This document shows, piece by piece, positions 9,687 to 19,286 of a stretch of 64,000 nucleotides of DNA. Numbering within the stretch: the stretch's first letter is position 1; each line of letters starts with the position of its first letter. The DNA comes from Bog-473 sp963807775 (GTDB lineage: Bacteria; Actinomycetota; Acidimicrobiia; Acidimicrobiales; RAAP-2). The stretch is from positions 744,001 through 808,000 of the forward strand of contig CAWECY010000017.1 of the NCBI GenBank assembly GCA_963807775.1. Direction: 5' to 3'. Under the pieces are notes generated by a model. It had not been told where the DNA came from and made no database searches. It saw only the letters and a list, made by a program, of their open reading frames with translations. A program made the position numbers and the translations under genes.

Positions 9687-11177
9687 ATGACGGAGCCCGG
9701 GGGCCGGACGTCGGAGGCGCACCGGCCGTGGACGTGGACATGGGACCGGCTGCTCGTAGAACCGCGGCGGCCCCAGGTCATCCGGGAGCGGCCCAACGCG
9801 CCCTGGTTCGCCGTGGCGGCGGTATGCGTCGGCGCCTTCATGGGCCAGCTGGACGCCTCCATCGTCACCGTGGCCCTGCCGACGCTGCAGCGCACCTTCG
9901 ACGCCTCGGTGGGCGCCGTCACGTGGGTCGGCCTGTCGTACCTCCTGGTACTGGTGGCCACAGTCACGGCGGTAGGCCGCTTCGCCGACATGTGGGGGCG
10001 CAAGTTGCTCTACGTCTACGGCTTCCTGATCTTCACCGCGGCCTCGGTACTGTGCGGTCTGGCACCGGGCCTCGGGGCATTGTGCGGATTCCGGGCGCTG
10101 CAGGCGGTGGGTGCGGCCATGCTGCAGGCCAACAGCCTGGCCATCATCGTGTTGGTCGTGCCGGTGCGCTCGCTCGGGCGCGCCGTCGGGCTACAGGGTG
10201 CGGCGCAAGCGCTCGGGCTGGCCATGGGCCCGACGATCGGCGGGCTGCTGTTGGCGGCGGGCGGCTGGCGGCTGATCTTCTTCGTCAACGTACCCTTCGG
10301 CTTGTTCGGCGCCGTGGCGGCCATCCTGCTGGTACCGCGCTCGCAGAACCTGCAGACGCGGGTGCGCTTCGACTGGACCGGGCTGGCCATCTTCTTCCCG
10401 GCCATGGCGGCGTTGCTGTCGGCCATCTCATTCGGGGCGGAGGAAGGCTGGGACTCGGCCCTGATCGCCGGGTTGTTCGCCGCCGCAGTGGTCCTGGTGG
10501 TGCTGTTCATATGGTGGGAGTGGCGCGACAGTGACCCGATGCTGAACTTGCGGCTGTTCCGATCGGCGCAGTTCTCCACCGGCATCGTGAGCGGGATGGG
10601 GTCGTACCTGGTGATGTTCGGCGTGCTGCTGCTGGTGCCCTTCTACTTCGAACGAGCCCTGGGATACGGGACGGCTCGTTCGGGATTGTCGTTGATGGCG
10701 ATGCCGTTGGCCTTCGGAGTCGTGGCGCCGTTCGCGGGGCGGCTGGCGGACCGGATCGGGGCTCGGCCGCTGACCGTGACCGGCATGGCCCTGGTCGCGG
10801 CCTCGTTGGGCGTGATGGCGGCCCTCCGGCCGTCGACCATCGGGATCGTCACCCTTCTCGCAGGCGCGGGGATTGGGATGGGCCTGTTCACCTCTCCGAA
10901 CAACGCGTCGATCATGGGTGCCGCGCCGGCCCAGGACGCCGGGATGGCCTCGGGGGTCCTGAACATGACCCGTGGGATGGGCACCGCTCTGGGGCTGGCG
11001 GTAACGGGGGCGATCTTCACCGTGGCGGGCGGCGACAAGGGATCGATGGCCGACGCAGCGCACGCCTTCTCGGTGACCGCGTTTGTGCTGGCCGGAGTAG
11101 CGGTGGTGGCCGGAGTGGTGTCAGCGCTGCGCCCCGAGGCAACCCTGGCCAACACGACGCTGTCATCGGTGGAGTAG
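9687..11177 (+). CDS. MFS transporter, DHA2 (14-TM, EmrB/QacA) type
   Basis: A 496-residue proton-driven drug or metabolite exporter. After a ~38-residue charged, Trp-rich cytoplasmic tail come the family motifs: MGQLDASIVTVALPTLQ in TM1, WVGLSYLLVLVATVTAVGRF (motif A region), and a motif-C-like LGLAMGPTIGG in TM5. The start at 9687 lies one base after the stop of the beta-glucosidase gene, so translation is probably coupled; the longer open frame upstream overlaps that gene and is rejected. The pairing with a glucosidase could mean export of a deglycosylated compound or simple operon hitch-hiking. Substrate unknown. Confidence 0.9.
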   Translation: MTEPGGRTSEAHRPWTWTWDRLLVEPRRPQVIRERPNAPWFAVAAVCVGAFMGQLDASIVTVALPTLQRTFDASVGAVTWVGLSYLLVLVATVTAVGRFADMWGRKLLYVYGFLIFTAASVLCGLAPGLGALCGFRALQAVGAAMLQANSLAIIVLVVPVRSLGRAVGLQGAAQALGLAMGPTIGGLLLAAGGWRLIFFVNVPFGLFGAVAAILLVPRSQNLQTRVRFDWTGLAIFFPAMAALLSAISFGAEEGWDSALIAGLFAAAVVLVVLFIWWEWRDSDPMLNLRLFRSAQFSTGIVSGMGSYLVMFGVLLLVPFYFERALGYGTARSGLSLMAMPLAFGVVAPFAGRLADRIGARPLTVTGMALVAASLGVMAALRPSTIGIVTLLAGAGIGMGLFTSPNNASIMGAAPAQDAGMASGVLNMTRGMGTALGLAVTGAIFTVAGGDKGSMADAAHAFSVTAFVLAGVAVVAGVVSALRPEATLANTTLSSVE

Positions 11178-11388
11178 TCATGGAGCCCGCTCGCGTGCGT
11201 CGAGGGGCGCTGTGGTGTGGTGAGCGCCTGCACTTCAACTGCAATCGAATCGGGAAGCGTTCTGTGTCCGCGCGAACGCACGCAACTGTCGATTGACCCG
11301 TTTCGGGTCCCCCGGTAGCCTCGGAATCGGCATCCGAATAAGGCTGCTGCGATGCAGGCATATTCCAGGGACGGAGGACGAGATCGCA

Positions 11389-12687
11389 ATGCTCCACAAA
11401 AGCACCCAACTGTTCATCGCTTTCTGCGCAGCGTTCGCGCTGTGCATCGGTCTGACGGCCACGGCCGCATCCGCGTCGCCCGGTCCCGGCGGCTTCCCGC
11501 CGGGACCACAATCGATCCTCTACGTCGGCCCAGGGGCGACTGTCAGCCCCAGCGCAACTGTCAATGGCGGAAATGCAGGCTTCGGAAACAACTTCGGCCA
11601 CGGATTCGGTTGCGCCAACCCCGAGTACTCCACCATTTCGGCTGCCGTCGCAGCGGCGAACCCCGGAGCGACAATCATCGTCTGCCCCGGCACCTACACC
11701 GAGGACGTGACCATTGAGAAGCCGCTGACCATCGACGGCTGGGCGGCCACGGTCGCGCCCAGTGCGAGTGACACGTCCCCGGTCACTCCGTTCACCGGAG
11801 GCAACAACGGGTTCACGATTCTCAACCCATGGGTGACGATCAGCGGCTTCACGGTCGAGGGTGCGAGTAGCGACGGGCTCATGGTGGTGGGCGATCACGC
11901 CACGATCACGAACAACACAGTGGAGAACAACGGCCTCCTCGACACGAACAACCCCGGCAACGGCATCGACCTCGACGGCAGCTCGTACTCGACGGTGAGT
12001 CACAACACCGTCTCCGGCAGCGGCAACGGGGGGATCCAGCTGGCCAACGACCCCGACGCCATCGGCCTCAGCACGCTCTGCCCGGCGCTCGGGATCTCCT
12101 GCAACGGCATCACCGGCACGGCGACCTTTGACACCGTCATCGACAACAACGTGAACAACAACCCCTACGCCTGCGGCATCCTCCTCGTCGACCACGCCGG
12201 TACCGACGGATCCACTCCGGACCTGGCCAACGGCATTCACAACGACGTGGTCGCCGGCAACTCGGTGCAGGACAACGCCGACCAGGGCTATGGGGCGGGA
12301 ATCCTGCTGGCGTCCGAAGTTCCTGGCGGATCCGTTTACAGCAACCTCGTCATCGGCAACGACGTGGCCGGCAACGGCTTGTCCGGCCTCACGCTGCACG
12401 CGCACCTCTTGGGCGAGAACCAGGACCTCAACGGCAACGTCATCGTCGGCAACGACTTCGGCACGAACAACACGAAGGACGAGGAGCCGAGCGACCTGCA
12501 GACGACCGGGGTGTTCATCGGCAGCGAGGACCACCTGGACATCACCGTGCAGGGCAACCTCATCCACAACGACTACTATGGCGTGTTCACCGCCTCACCC
12601 AACGGCGTGACGGTGAACGGCCTGGCGTTCAACCACTACGTCGACGACACCGTGCCGTGGTTCGCCTCGAGTTCCTACAGCGGGTAG
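11389..12687 (+). CDS. Secreted parallel beta-helix (NosD/pectate-lyase-like) protein
   Basis: A 432-residue protein with a clear Sec signal peptide (short basic start, hydrophobic core, cleavage after ATAASA near residue 29). A segment with YSTISAAVAAANPGATI and CPGTYTEDVTI is the usual entry to a right-handed beta-helix, and the rest is built of repeats rich in Asn and Gly (such as VIGNDVAGNGLSGL), typical of helix rungs. No lyase catalytic residues can be assigned. A GGAGG site precedes the ATG at 11389; the earlier in-frame start would abolish the signal peptide. It is probably a surface or secreted carbohydrate-associated protein. It stands alone, convergent with the amidohydrolase gene. 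Confidence 0.82.
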   Translation: MLHKSTQLFIAFCAAFALCIGLTATAASASPGPGGFPPGPQSILYVGPGATVSPSATVNGGNAGFGNNFGHGFGCANPEYSTISAAVAAANPGATIIVCPGTYTEDVTIEKPLTIDGWAATVAPSASDTSPVTPFTGGNNGFTILNPWVTISGFTVEGASSDGLMVVGDHATITNNTVENNGLLDTNNPGNGIDLDGSSYSTVSHNTVSGSGNGGIQLANDPDAIGLSTLCPALGISCNGITGTATFDTVIDNNVNNNPYACGILLVDHAGTDGSTPDLANGIHNDVVAGNSVQDNADQGYGAGILLASEVPGGSVYSNLVIGNDVAGNGLSGLTLHAHLLGENQDLNGNVIVGNDFGTNNTKDEEPSDLQTTGVFIGSEDHLDITVQGNLIHNDYYGVFTASPNGVTVNGLAFNHYVDDTVPWFASSSYSG

Positions 12688-12758
12688 CGGGGTGCCTCGG
12701 ATCGGGTGACAGCGCGGCGGCCGTCGCCGATGTGGACCGCAGCGTCGACTTGACGTAG

Positions 12759-13988
12759 TCAGACCCGGTCGAGCTCCAGCATCTTGATGGCATTGCCGCG
12801 CAGGACCTTGTAGGCCTGCTCGTCGGTGAGGCCGACGCACAGCTTCTCGATGTAGGCCTCCGAGTAGGGCCACGTCGTGTCGGTGTGCGGGTAGTCCGTC
12901 TCGAAGCAGATGTTGTCCTCGCCGACCTCCTCCAGGCTGCGCAGGCCGTGGCGGTCGGCGGTGAAGCAGCCGTAGATGCGGCCGTAGTACTGCATGGAGG
13001 GCGGGACCGGGATGCGCTCCTTGGTGTTCATCCAGGAGTTGTGCTGCTCCCACACGGTGTCGGCCCGCTCGAGGACGTAAGGGATCCAGCCGATCTGGCC
13101 CTCGGAGTAGGCCAACTTCAGCTTAGGGAACTTGAGCAGGTTGCCCGAGAACAGCCAGTCGGCCAGGGAGGCCATGGCATTGTTGAAGCCGAGCGTGCCA
13201 CCGACGGCTGCGTGCGAGTCGGGCGAGGCGATCGGGTTGGACGACGAGCTGCCCACGTGCATGCAGATGGTGATCCCGTAGTCGTTGCACACCTCGAAGA
13301 GCGGGTACCAGTAGTCGGTATTGATGGAAGGGAGGCCGAGCCGGGTCGGGATCTCGCTGAAGGCGATGGCCCGGCAGCCCTTCTCGGCCACCCGCTTGGC
13401 CTCGGCCGCGGCCAGGTGGGCGTCCCACAGCGGGATGAGGCAGAGAGGGATGTTGACGCCGCCCGTGGGCTCGCACCACTCCTCGATCATCCAGTTGTTG
13501 TTGGCCTCGACACAGGCCAGGCCGAGCTCCTTGTTCTCGCCCTCGTAGAAGGTCTGGCCGCAGAAGCGCGGGAACGTGGGAAACGGCAGGGAGCCGTCGG
13601 TGTAATTGAGGGTGAGGTCCTTGACCCGCTCATCACGGTCCCAGCAGCCCTTGCGCATGTCGTCGTAGGTGACGGCGGTCATGGTCATCAGCGAGCGGTC
13701 GAAGAGCAGCTCCCCGTTGGCATCCTCGGTGACGGAGGCCTTCGGGATGGCGACGAACTTCTTGTGCACGTAGATGAGCTCGTCGTCGTAGTACCAGGCG
13801 TCACCCCACTCGCCCTCGTCGTCTTCGTGCATGTCGTACTTGGCGCCGGACAGGTGTTTGAAGCTCCCCCAGCGCTTGCGTTCGACCCGGGGTCCGCGCT
13901 CCCGCCACTTCTCCGGGAGCCACGTCTGCCAGACGTGCGGTGGCTCGACCACGTGGTCGTCGACGCTGATGATCCTGGGCAAGGCCAT
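12759..13988 (-). CDS. Amidohydrolase-2 family metal-dependent hydrolase
   Basis: A 409-residue TIM-barrel enzyme. It starts MALPRIISVDDHVVEPPHVW, giving the metal-binding DxH near residue 10; ITICMHVGSSS supplies a conserved His, and ICFETDYPHTDTTWP carries the conserved Asp-Tyr-Pro-His motif near the C-terminus. Relatives hydrolyse or decarboxylate carboxylated aromatic or lactone substrates (the ACMSD-like clan). The ATG at 13988 marks the start of homology. An in-frame extension to 14126 encodes a His-Asp-Ala-Gly repeat produced by a 12-base DNA tandem repeat and is rejected. It is divergent from the Liv-type operon; substrate unknown. Confidence 0.87.
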   Translation of the reverse strand: MALPRIISVDDHVVEPPHVWQTWLPEKWRERGPRVERKRWGSFKHLSGAKYDMHEDDEGEWGDAWYYDDELIYVHKKFVAIPKASVTEDANGELLFDRSLMTMTAVTYDDMRKGCWDRDERVKDLTLNYTDGSLPFPTFPRFCGQTFYEGENKELGLACVEANNNWMIEEWCEPTGGVNIPLCLIPLWDAHLAAAEAKRVAEKGCRAIAFSEIPTRLGLPSINTDYWYPLFEVCNDYGITICMHVGSSSSNPIASPDSHAAVGGTLGFNNAMASLADWLFSGNLLKFPKLKLAYSEGQIGWIPYVLERADTVWEQHNSWMNTKERIPVPPSMQYYGRIYGCFTADRHGLRSLEEVGEDNICFETDYPHTDTTWPYSEAYIEKLCVGLTDEQAYKVLRGNAIKMLELDRV

Positions 13989-14051
13989 GTACCAAGGGTA
14001 CCGGGGAACTGACACCAGCGTCAGGGAACTAGGTAGGGTTATTGGCGGCGG

Positions 14052-14096
14052 GTGGCCGGCGTCGTGGCCGGCGTCGTGGCCGGCGTCGTGGCTGGT
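14052..14096. repeat. 12-bp tandem repeat in a divergent promoter region
   Basis: Three perfect copies of GTGGCCGGCGTC (14052-14063, 14064-14075, 14076-14087) followed by a decayed fourth copy. It lies between the divergently transcribed amidohydrolase gene (start 13988) and the importer lipoprotein gene (start 14208). It could be a slippage-prone microsatellite or a set of protein-binding sites; nothing in the sequence decides. Confidence 0.85.
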
Positions 14097-14207
14097 GGTG
14101 CGGTGTATACGGCCGTCTCTTTCCAAACGACCGTTGGAGTAGTCGCCGCAAGACCGCGCGTTCTCGCTCTGTTACCTAGGTGGATGCCTTGAGCGCGGGG
14201 GGCAGGA

Positions 14208-15734
14208 TTGAGCAAGAAATCGGCGGTGGCGCTGGGGATGCTGGTGTTGTCCCTGGTAGCGACCTCGTGCGGGGCCAGAGTGGGCCCGTACCTCGGATCG
14301 AGTGCCAACGGCGACGCGACCTCGCAGCAGGCCGCGGCCGCCGGCACGGCGACGACGACGGCCTCTACCAGCGCGCCGACGGGGTCGATCGGCGGCGGCG
14401 GCGGTGCGTCGGTGGCGGGGAGCGGCGCTCGTACGGTGGCCGCGAAGACGGCCGCCGCCTCCGGCCCGTCGGCCGCGGCTGGTGGCGCCACCTCGGCTCC
14501 GTCGTCGACGGTGTCCCCCACCTCGGCCGGGTTCAACTTCTCCCCTGCCGCCGAGGCGGGTGACTGCACCGGGACGACCGGCAACACGGCGTCGGACACC
14601 GGGGTCACGCCGTCGTCCATCACGTTCGGCAACGTCAGCGGCCTGACCGGCCCGTTGACGGGGTCGTTCCCGCAGGGCCCCCAGGGCGTGCAGGCGCTCT
14701 TCTCGGCGGTCGACGCCGCGGGCGGCATCTGTGGGCGCAAGCTCAACCTCGACGTGGAGGACGACCAGCAGAACGCGTCCACCAACGCCTCGGACGTGCA
14801 GAACCTCATCCCCGGCGTGCTGGCCTTCGTGGGATCGACCTCCGACGCCGACAACGGTGGCGTCCCCGCCATGACGGCAGCCAACGTCCCCGACATCGGC
14901 TTCGCCATCAACTGCGACCGCTCCGAGGAGCCGGTGTACTGGTCGCCGGCGGGCGGGAGCTGCAACCAGAGCCCGCCCGGTGGGCCGTACTACATCTCCG
15001 ACGGGATTTATGCGCTGGCCAAGCAGTCGGGGTACTTCCCGACCAAGATGGCCTTTTTGTCGTACTCGATCGCCATCAGCGCCCAGGCGGCCGAGCAGTT
15101 CGAGAAGGTGTACCAGGCCGAGGGCGGGACGGTCTGCTACAGCGACTTCGCCATATCGCCGGCGTCGGCGTCGCTCGAGAGCGACGTCGAGTCGATGCAG
15201 CAGAACGGGTGCAACGGCGTCATCGACACGATGGACGTGACAGGCAACGCCAAGCTGCTCCAGGCCATGCAGCAACAGCAGTACACGCCGGGCTACGTGG
15301 CGGCGACCTTCGACGCCTACACGCCGGACATGATCAGCGTGGCGGGCCAGTCCGCCGCCCAGGGCCTGATCGTCGGCCTGCCGTTCATCCCGCTGGACGA
15401 ACCTCAGACCATGGTGCAGATGTACCAGCAGCAGCTGGCCACCTACGAGCCGGGAGACTCGCCCTCCGGCTTCGGGTTCCTGGCCTGGGAGGCGGCGCAA
15501 ATGCTCATGTACGCGCTGATCGAGAGCGGCCACAACCCGACGCGGGCCAGCATCGTCAAAGAGTTCGACAGCCTGCAGGACTGGACGGGTGGCGGTGCGC
15601 TGGGGGGCTACACCCCGAGCTCACACGGTGTCTACAACTGCGACGTCGACGTCCAGATCAAGGGGAGCAGCTTCGTACGCAAGGCGCCGGCGTCCGGACT
15701 GTTCTGCGGCGGCCAGGCCGTGCAGGCGTCCTAG
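14208..15734 (+). CDS. Lipoprotein substrate-binding protein of a Liv-type ABC importer
   Basis: Periplasmic-binding-protein type I (Peripla_BP_6, LivK-like), 508 residues. A signal peptide ends in a lipobox at LVATSCGA, so the mature protein is attached through the Cys near residue 22. A long Ala/Ser/Thr/Gly-rich linker of about 90 residues follows before the binding domain begins at GVTPSSITFGNVSGLTGPL. The start is TTG at 14208, preceded by a purine-rich GGGGGGCAGGA site. It is the first gene of the importer operon and only four bases from the permease gene. Ligands of the family include branched-chain amino acids, urea, amides and aromatic acids; this one is not assignable. Confidence 0.88.
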   Translation: MSKKSAVALGMLVLSLVATSCGARVGPYLGSSANGDATSQQAAAAGTATTTASTSAPTGSIGGGGGASVAGSGARTVAAKTAAASGPSAAAGGATSAPSSTVSPTSAGFNFSPAAEAGDCTGTTGNTASDTGVTPSSITFGNVSGLTGPLTGSFPQGPQGVQALFSAVDAAGGICGRKLNLDVEDDQQNASTNASDVQNLIPGVLAFVGSTSDADNGGVPAMTAANVPDIGFAINCDRSEEPVYWSPAGGSCNQSPPGGPYYISDGIYALAKQSGYFPTKMAFLSYSIAISAQAAEQFEKVYQAEGGTVCYSDFAISPASASLESDVESMQQNGCNGVIDTMDVTGNAKLLQAMQQQQYTPGYVAATFDAYTPDMISVAGQSAAQGLIVGLPFIPLDEPQTMVQMYQQQLATYEPGDSPSGFGFLAWEAAQMLMYALIESGHNPTRASIVKEFDSLQDWTGGGALGGYTPSSHGVYNCDVDVQIKGSSFVRKAPASGLFCGGQAVQAS

Positions 15735-15738
15735 TGCC

Positions 15739-17733
15739 ATGAGCGCGTTCTGGCCGTTCATCGTCATCGGCGTCTTCACGGGCGGCCTCTACGGGCTGGC
15801 CGCACTCGGGATGGTCCTCACCTACAAGACCGTCGGCGTCTTCAACTTCGCCTACGGCGCCATCGCCATGTTCTGCGCCTTCACCTACTGGCAGCTCCAC
15901 GACGCATGGGGACTGACGGCCTGGATCTCCATGCCCCTTTTGTTCCTGGTGGTGGCGCCGCTGATGGGTGTGATCCTCGAGGCCCTGTTCCGCCCGTTGA
16001 GCGGCGCCTCGGCCGAGGTGGTGATCGTGGTCTCGTTGGGCGTCCTGGCCGCGCTGACGGCGGCGGCCGGCCTCATCTGGCAGCAGGACCACCAGCTGCA
16101 GCCCATCTTCCCCATATCCACCTTCGTGCTCGGGTCGCACCTGCACGTCGGCTACGACCAGCTGGGCACGCTCCTGGTGTCGCTGTCGGTGGCCGCGTTG
16201 CTGTGGGCGTTGCTGCGGCGGACCCGCTTCGGCACCTCGACGCGGGCCGTGGTCGACAACCCTGACCTGTCGGACATGATGGGCATCCACGGTGACAACG
16301 TGCGGCGGGTGGCCTGGATCCTGTCCTGCGTCTTCGCCGCCCTGGTGGGGATACTTATCAGCCCGAGCCAGGGCCTCGACGTGAACGAGCTGGTGCTGGT
16401 GGTGATCTACGCCTTCGCCCCGGCCGTGCTCGGGATCCTGTTCGGCCTCCCGGCGGCCTACGTCGGCGGGCTGGGCCTGGGCATCGCGGTCAGCGTGATG
16501 TCGAAGTGGTCCAACTCGGGGACGGTGGCCGACCTGGAGGCGGCGCTCCCCTACCTGGCGCTGTTCGCGCTGCTGGTCGTGTACGGCACCCGGCTGAAGT
16601 CGGCCGGCTCGGGAGCGGTGGCCCAACGCCTGGGCGCGGTGCGGTCGTCGGTCAGCGGCGCCGGGTCCAAGGCGGCCCAGGTGGCCGTACGCGGCGTGCG
16701 CCTCGACCGCAACATCGCCGTCGGGCTGGGGTTCCTGGTACTCGCCCTCTTCGTCCCAGCCTTCGTGCCCGGCCAGCACTTGGTCACGTTCACCCAGGGC
16801 TTCATCTACGCGTTGATCGCGCTGACCCTGGTCGTGCTCACGGGCTGGGCCGGTCAGATCTCACTGGCCCAGTTCTCCTTCGTCGGTGTGGGGGCGTTCA
16901 CCGCCGGGCACCTGGCGGGAGCGCACGGCCAGCACTTCCTCTTTGCCATCCTCATGGGGATGCTGCTGGCGGTGCCGCTCGGCATCGTGGTGGGCCTGGT
17001 CTCGCTCCGCCTGTCCGGCCTGTACCTGGCGCTGGCCACTCTCGCCTTCGCTCTGATGATGGACGACATCGTCTTCAACCGCAACGACGTCAGCGGCGGG
17101 CTGACGGGCATCACCGTGCCGCGACCCGAGATCCTCGGTGTCCACTTCACGAGCGGTTCGTCGCTCTACGAGCTCGTCGTCGTGACGTTCGGCCTGGTGG
17201 CGCTGGCGGCCTACGCGCTGCGGCGGGGCCCGGTGGGGCGGCGGCTGCATATCCTGCGCGACTCACCGCTCGCGGCGTCCACGCTCGGCGTCAACCTCAC
17301 GGTGACGAAGATCGTCGTCTTCGTGGTGTGCGCCATGGTGGCCGCCGTGGGTGGCGCCTACTACGGCGCGCTGCAGCAGGCCATCACGCCCCAGGACTTC
17401 ATGTGGTCCACCTCGCTCGAGCTGTTGCTGCTGGTGATCCTCGGCGGCCGCTCGGTCATCGCCGGCGCCGTCATCGCCGGGGCGGTGTGGGCCATCCCCC
17501 AGATCCCCGGCATCCCGACCGAGGTCACCAAGTGGCTGCCCCTGACGATCGCGCTGGGGGTCATCGGCCTGGCCCAGGAGCCCGAGGGCACCATCGCCCT
17601 GGCCCAGCGCCAGACCCGCCACGTGCTCGGCGTCCTGCGCCCGCTGCCGGCGCGGACGCCGTCACCCTCTGCGTCGCTCCCGCTACCCCCGTCCTCTCCC
17701 GTGCGCGCCCCGGTGACCAGCCATGCCCGGTGA
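15739..17733 (+). CDS. Fused LivH-LivM permease of a branched-chain amino acid-type ABC importer
   Basis: A 664-residue protein joining both permease subunits. Residues 1 to ~290 are LivH-like (GGLYGLAALGMVLTYKTVGV, then FNFAYGAIAMF), a basic linker of about 45 residues follows, and residues ~330 to 640 are LivM-like (LTGWAGQISLAQFSFVGVGA). Each half carries about eight membrane segments and its own EAA-type loop for the ATPases. The ATG at 15739 sits four bases after the lipoprotein gene; the open frame upstream to 15589 overlaps that gene. The last 11 bases overlap livG. LivHM fusions are known in actinobacteria. Confidence 0.9.
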   Translation: MSAFWPFIVIGVFTGGLYGLAALGMVLTYKTVGVFNFAYGAIAMFCAFTYWQLHDAWGLTAWISMPLLFLVVAPLMGVILEALFRPLSGASAEVVIVVSLGVLAALTAAAGLIWQQDHQLQPIFPISTFVLGSHLHVGYDQLGTLLVSLSVAALLWALLRRTRFGTSTRAVVDNPDLSDMMGIHGDNVRRVAWILSCVFAALVGILISPSQGLDVNELVLVVIYAFAPAVLGILFGLPAAYVGGLGLGIAVSVMSKWSNSGTVADLEAALPYLALFALLVVYGTRLKSAGSGAVAQRLGAVRSSVSGAGSKAAQVAVRGVRLDRNIAVGLGFLVLALFVPAFVPGQHLVTFTQGFIYALIALTLVVLTGWAGQISLAQFSFVGVGAFTAGHLAGAHGQHFLFAILMGMLLAVPLGIVVGLVSLRLSGLYLALATLAFALMMDDIVFNRNDVSGGLTGITVPRPEILGVHFTSGSSLYELVVVTFGLVALAAYALRRGPVGRRLHILRDSPLAASTLGVNLTVTKIVVFVVCAMVAAVGGAYYGALQQAITPQDFMWSTSLELLLLVILGGRSVIAGAVIAGAVWAIPQIPGIPTEVTKWLPLTIALGVIGLAQEPEGTIALAQRQTRHVLGVLRPLPARTPSPSASLPLPPSSPVRAPVTSHAR

Positions 17734-18586
17734 GCGCGACGTGACGGACGTGACACCGGTCGCGGGCACGCCGGCGCTCGAGGGTGACCGCGCCGGGGCG
17801 CCGCCCATCCTGGCCGCCGAGCTGGTCTCGGTGCAGTTCGGGGGCCTCAGCGCGCTCACCAACGTCTCGCTCCGCGTGCCCGCGGGGCAGATTGTGGGAC
17901 TCATCGGCCCGAACGGCGCCGGGAAGACGACCATGTTCAACGTCCTCACCGGCCTGCAATCCACCAGGAGCGGGCGCGTGGTCTTCGAGGGCAACGACAT
18001 CTCGCGCTGGGCGCCACACCGGCGCGGCCGGGCGGGCATCGCCCGCACCTTCCAGCGCCTGGCCCTCTTCACCCGCATGACCGTGCACGACAACCTGGTG
18101 GCGGCGTGGGAGTCGTCGCACCCGGCGGGGGTCCTCGGCCGGGGCCGGGCGGAGCGTCGTCGCCGAGTGGAGGAGGTCATGGACCTGCTGGAGCTGTGGC
18201 GGGTGGCCGACCGGCTGGCCGGCGAACTCTCGACCGGTCAGGGCCGCATGGTCGAGCTGGGTCGGGCTCTGTGCACCGATCCCCGCGTGCTCCTGCTCGA
18301 CGAGCCGGGTTCGGGACTCGACGCCAACGAGACGGCCATGTTCAGCAGCGTCCTGCGCAGCGTCGTGTCGGGCACGGCCTGGGGAGGCGGGTCGTCGCAG
18401 CTGCTCGAACGCTCGCTGCCGCCGGCCATCCTGCTGGTCGAGCACGACATGGCCCTCGTCATGGACGTCTGCAGCCAACTGACCGTGCTCGACTTCGGCA
18501 AAGTCATCGCGCACGGCTCACCCGACGAGATCCGGCGCGACGAACTTGTGCGCGCCGCATACCTGGGGGACGCCAGTGTGGGCTGA
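17723..18586 (+). CDS. livG: LivG-like ATP-binding protein
   Basis: First ATPase of the importer, 287 residues. A low-complexity N-terminus of about 30 residues precedes the ABC domain, with Walker A GPNGAGKTT, signature LSTGQGRMVELGRAL and Walker B VLLLDEPGSGLD. The signature LSTGQ departs from the usual LSGGQ, and an insert with AWGGGSSQLLERSLPP follows Walker B. The C-terminal YLGDAS matches LivG ends. The gene overlaps the permease gene by 11 bases and the livF gene by 11 bases, consistent with a single transcript. Confidence 0.9.
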   Translation: MPGERDVTDVTPVAGTPALEGDRAGAPPILAAELVSVQFGGLSALTNVSLRVPAGQIVGLIGPNGAGKTTMFNVLTGLQSTRSGRVVFEGNDISRWAPHRRGRAGIARTFQRLALFTRMTVHDNLVAAWESSHPAGVLGRGRAERRRRVEEVMDLLELWRVADRLAGELSTGQGRMVELGRALCTDPRVLLLDEPGSGLDANETAMFSSVLRSVVSGTAWGGGSSQLLERSLPPAILLVEHDMALVMDVCSQLTVLDFGKVIAHGSPDEIRRDELVRAAYLGDASVG

Positions 18587-19286
18587 CGCCGCGCTCGACA
18601 TCAGCGGCCTGCACGTCGCCTACGGGGGCGTCCACGCCCTGCGCAACGTCTCGCTCACGGTGCCCGACGGGGCGGTGGTGGCGCTGCTCGGACCGAATGG
18701 CGCCGGCAAGAGCACGACCCTGCGCGCCATCTCGGGCGTGGTCCGGGCCGAGCAGGGGACGATCTCGGCCTTCGGCAACCGGATCGAGCGAAAGCCCGCC
18801 TACCAGATCGCCCGGATGGGGGTGGTGCACGTGCCCGAGGGGCGGGGCATCTTCCCCAGCCTCTCCGTGCGCGAGAACCTCGACATGGCCTCCACCTTCG
18901 CCGAGGTGGCCGATCCGGTGGGCGAGGCCACCGGGCTCTTCCCGGTACTGGGCACCCGCCTGCGCCAGACCGCCGGCAGTCTCTCGGGCGGCGAGCAGCA
19001 GATGCTCGCGCTGGCGCGGGCGCTCATGGCCCGGCCCCGGCTACTCATGGTCGACGAGATCAGCATGGGCCTGGCGCCCATCGTCGTGCGCCAGCTCTTC
19101 GACGCCCTGCGCGACATAGCGGCGGCGGGGACCAGCCTGCTCCTGGTGGAGCAGTACGTCGAGACGGCGCTCGACCTGGCCGACTACGTGTACCTGATGG
19201 AGAAGGGCTCGATCGTCGACGTCGGCGAACCGGCCGACATGCGCGCCGGGAACCTGGCCGCCGCCTACCTCGGCGGTGTGGCATGA
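18576..19286 (+). CDS. livF: LivF-like ATP-binding protein
   Basis: Second ATPase of the importer, 236 residues, with Walker A GPNGAGKSTT, Q-loop region VVHVPEGRGIFPSLSVRENL (characteristic of LivF), signature LSGGEQQMLALARAL and Walker B LLMVDEISMGLAP. The GTG at 18576 gives homology from the first residues; the longer open frame to 18546 runs inside livG. The stop codon overlaps the next gene's ATG (ATGA), so the two downstream proteins are very likely translated with the importer. Confidence 0.92.
   Translation: MWADAALDISGLHVAYGGVHALRNVSLTVPDGAVVALLGPNGAGKSTTLRAISGVVRAEQGTISAFGNRIERKPAYQIARMGVVHVPEGRGIFPSLSVRENLDMASTFAEVADPVGEATGLFPVLGTRLRQTAGSLSGGEQQMLALARALMARPRLLMVDEISMGLAPIVVRQLFDALRDIAAAGTSLLLVEQYVETALDLADYVYLMEKGSIVDVGEPADMRAGNLAAAYLGGVA

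Noticed and set aside
13989..14126. N-terminal extension of the amidohydrolase with a His-Asp-Ala-Gly repeat
   Set aside because: It is a translation of the 12-base tandem DNA repeat; the family's conserved start is the Met at 13988.
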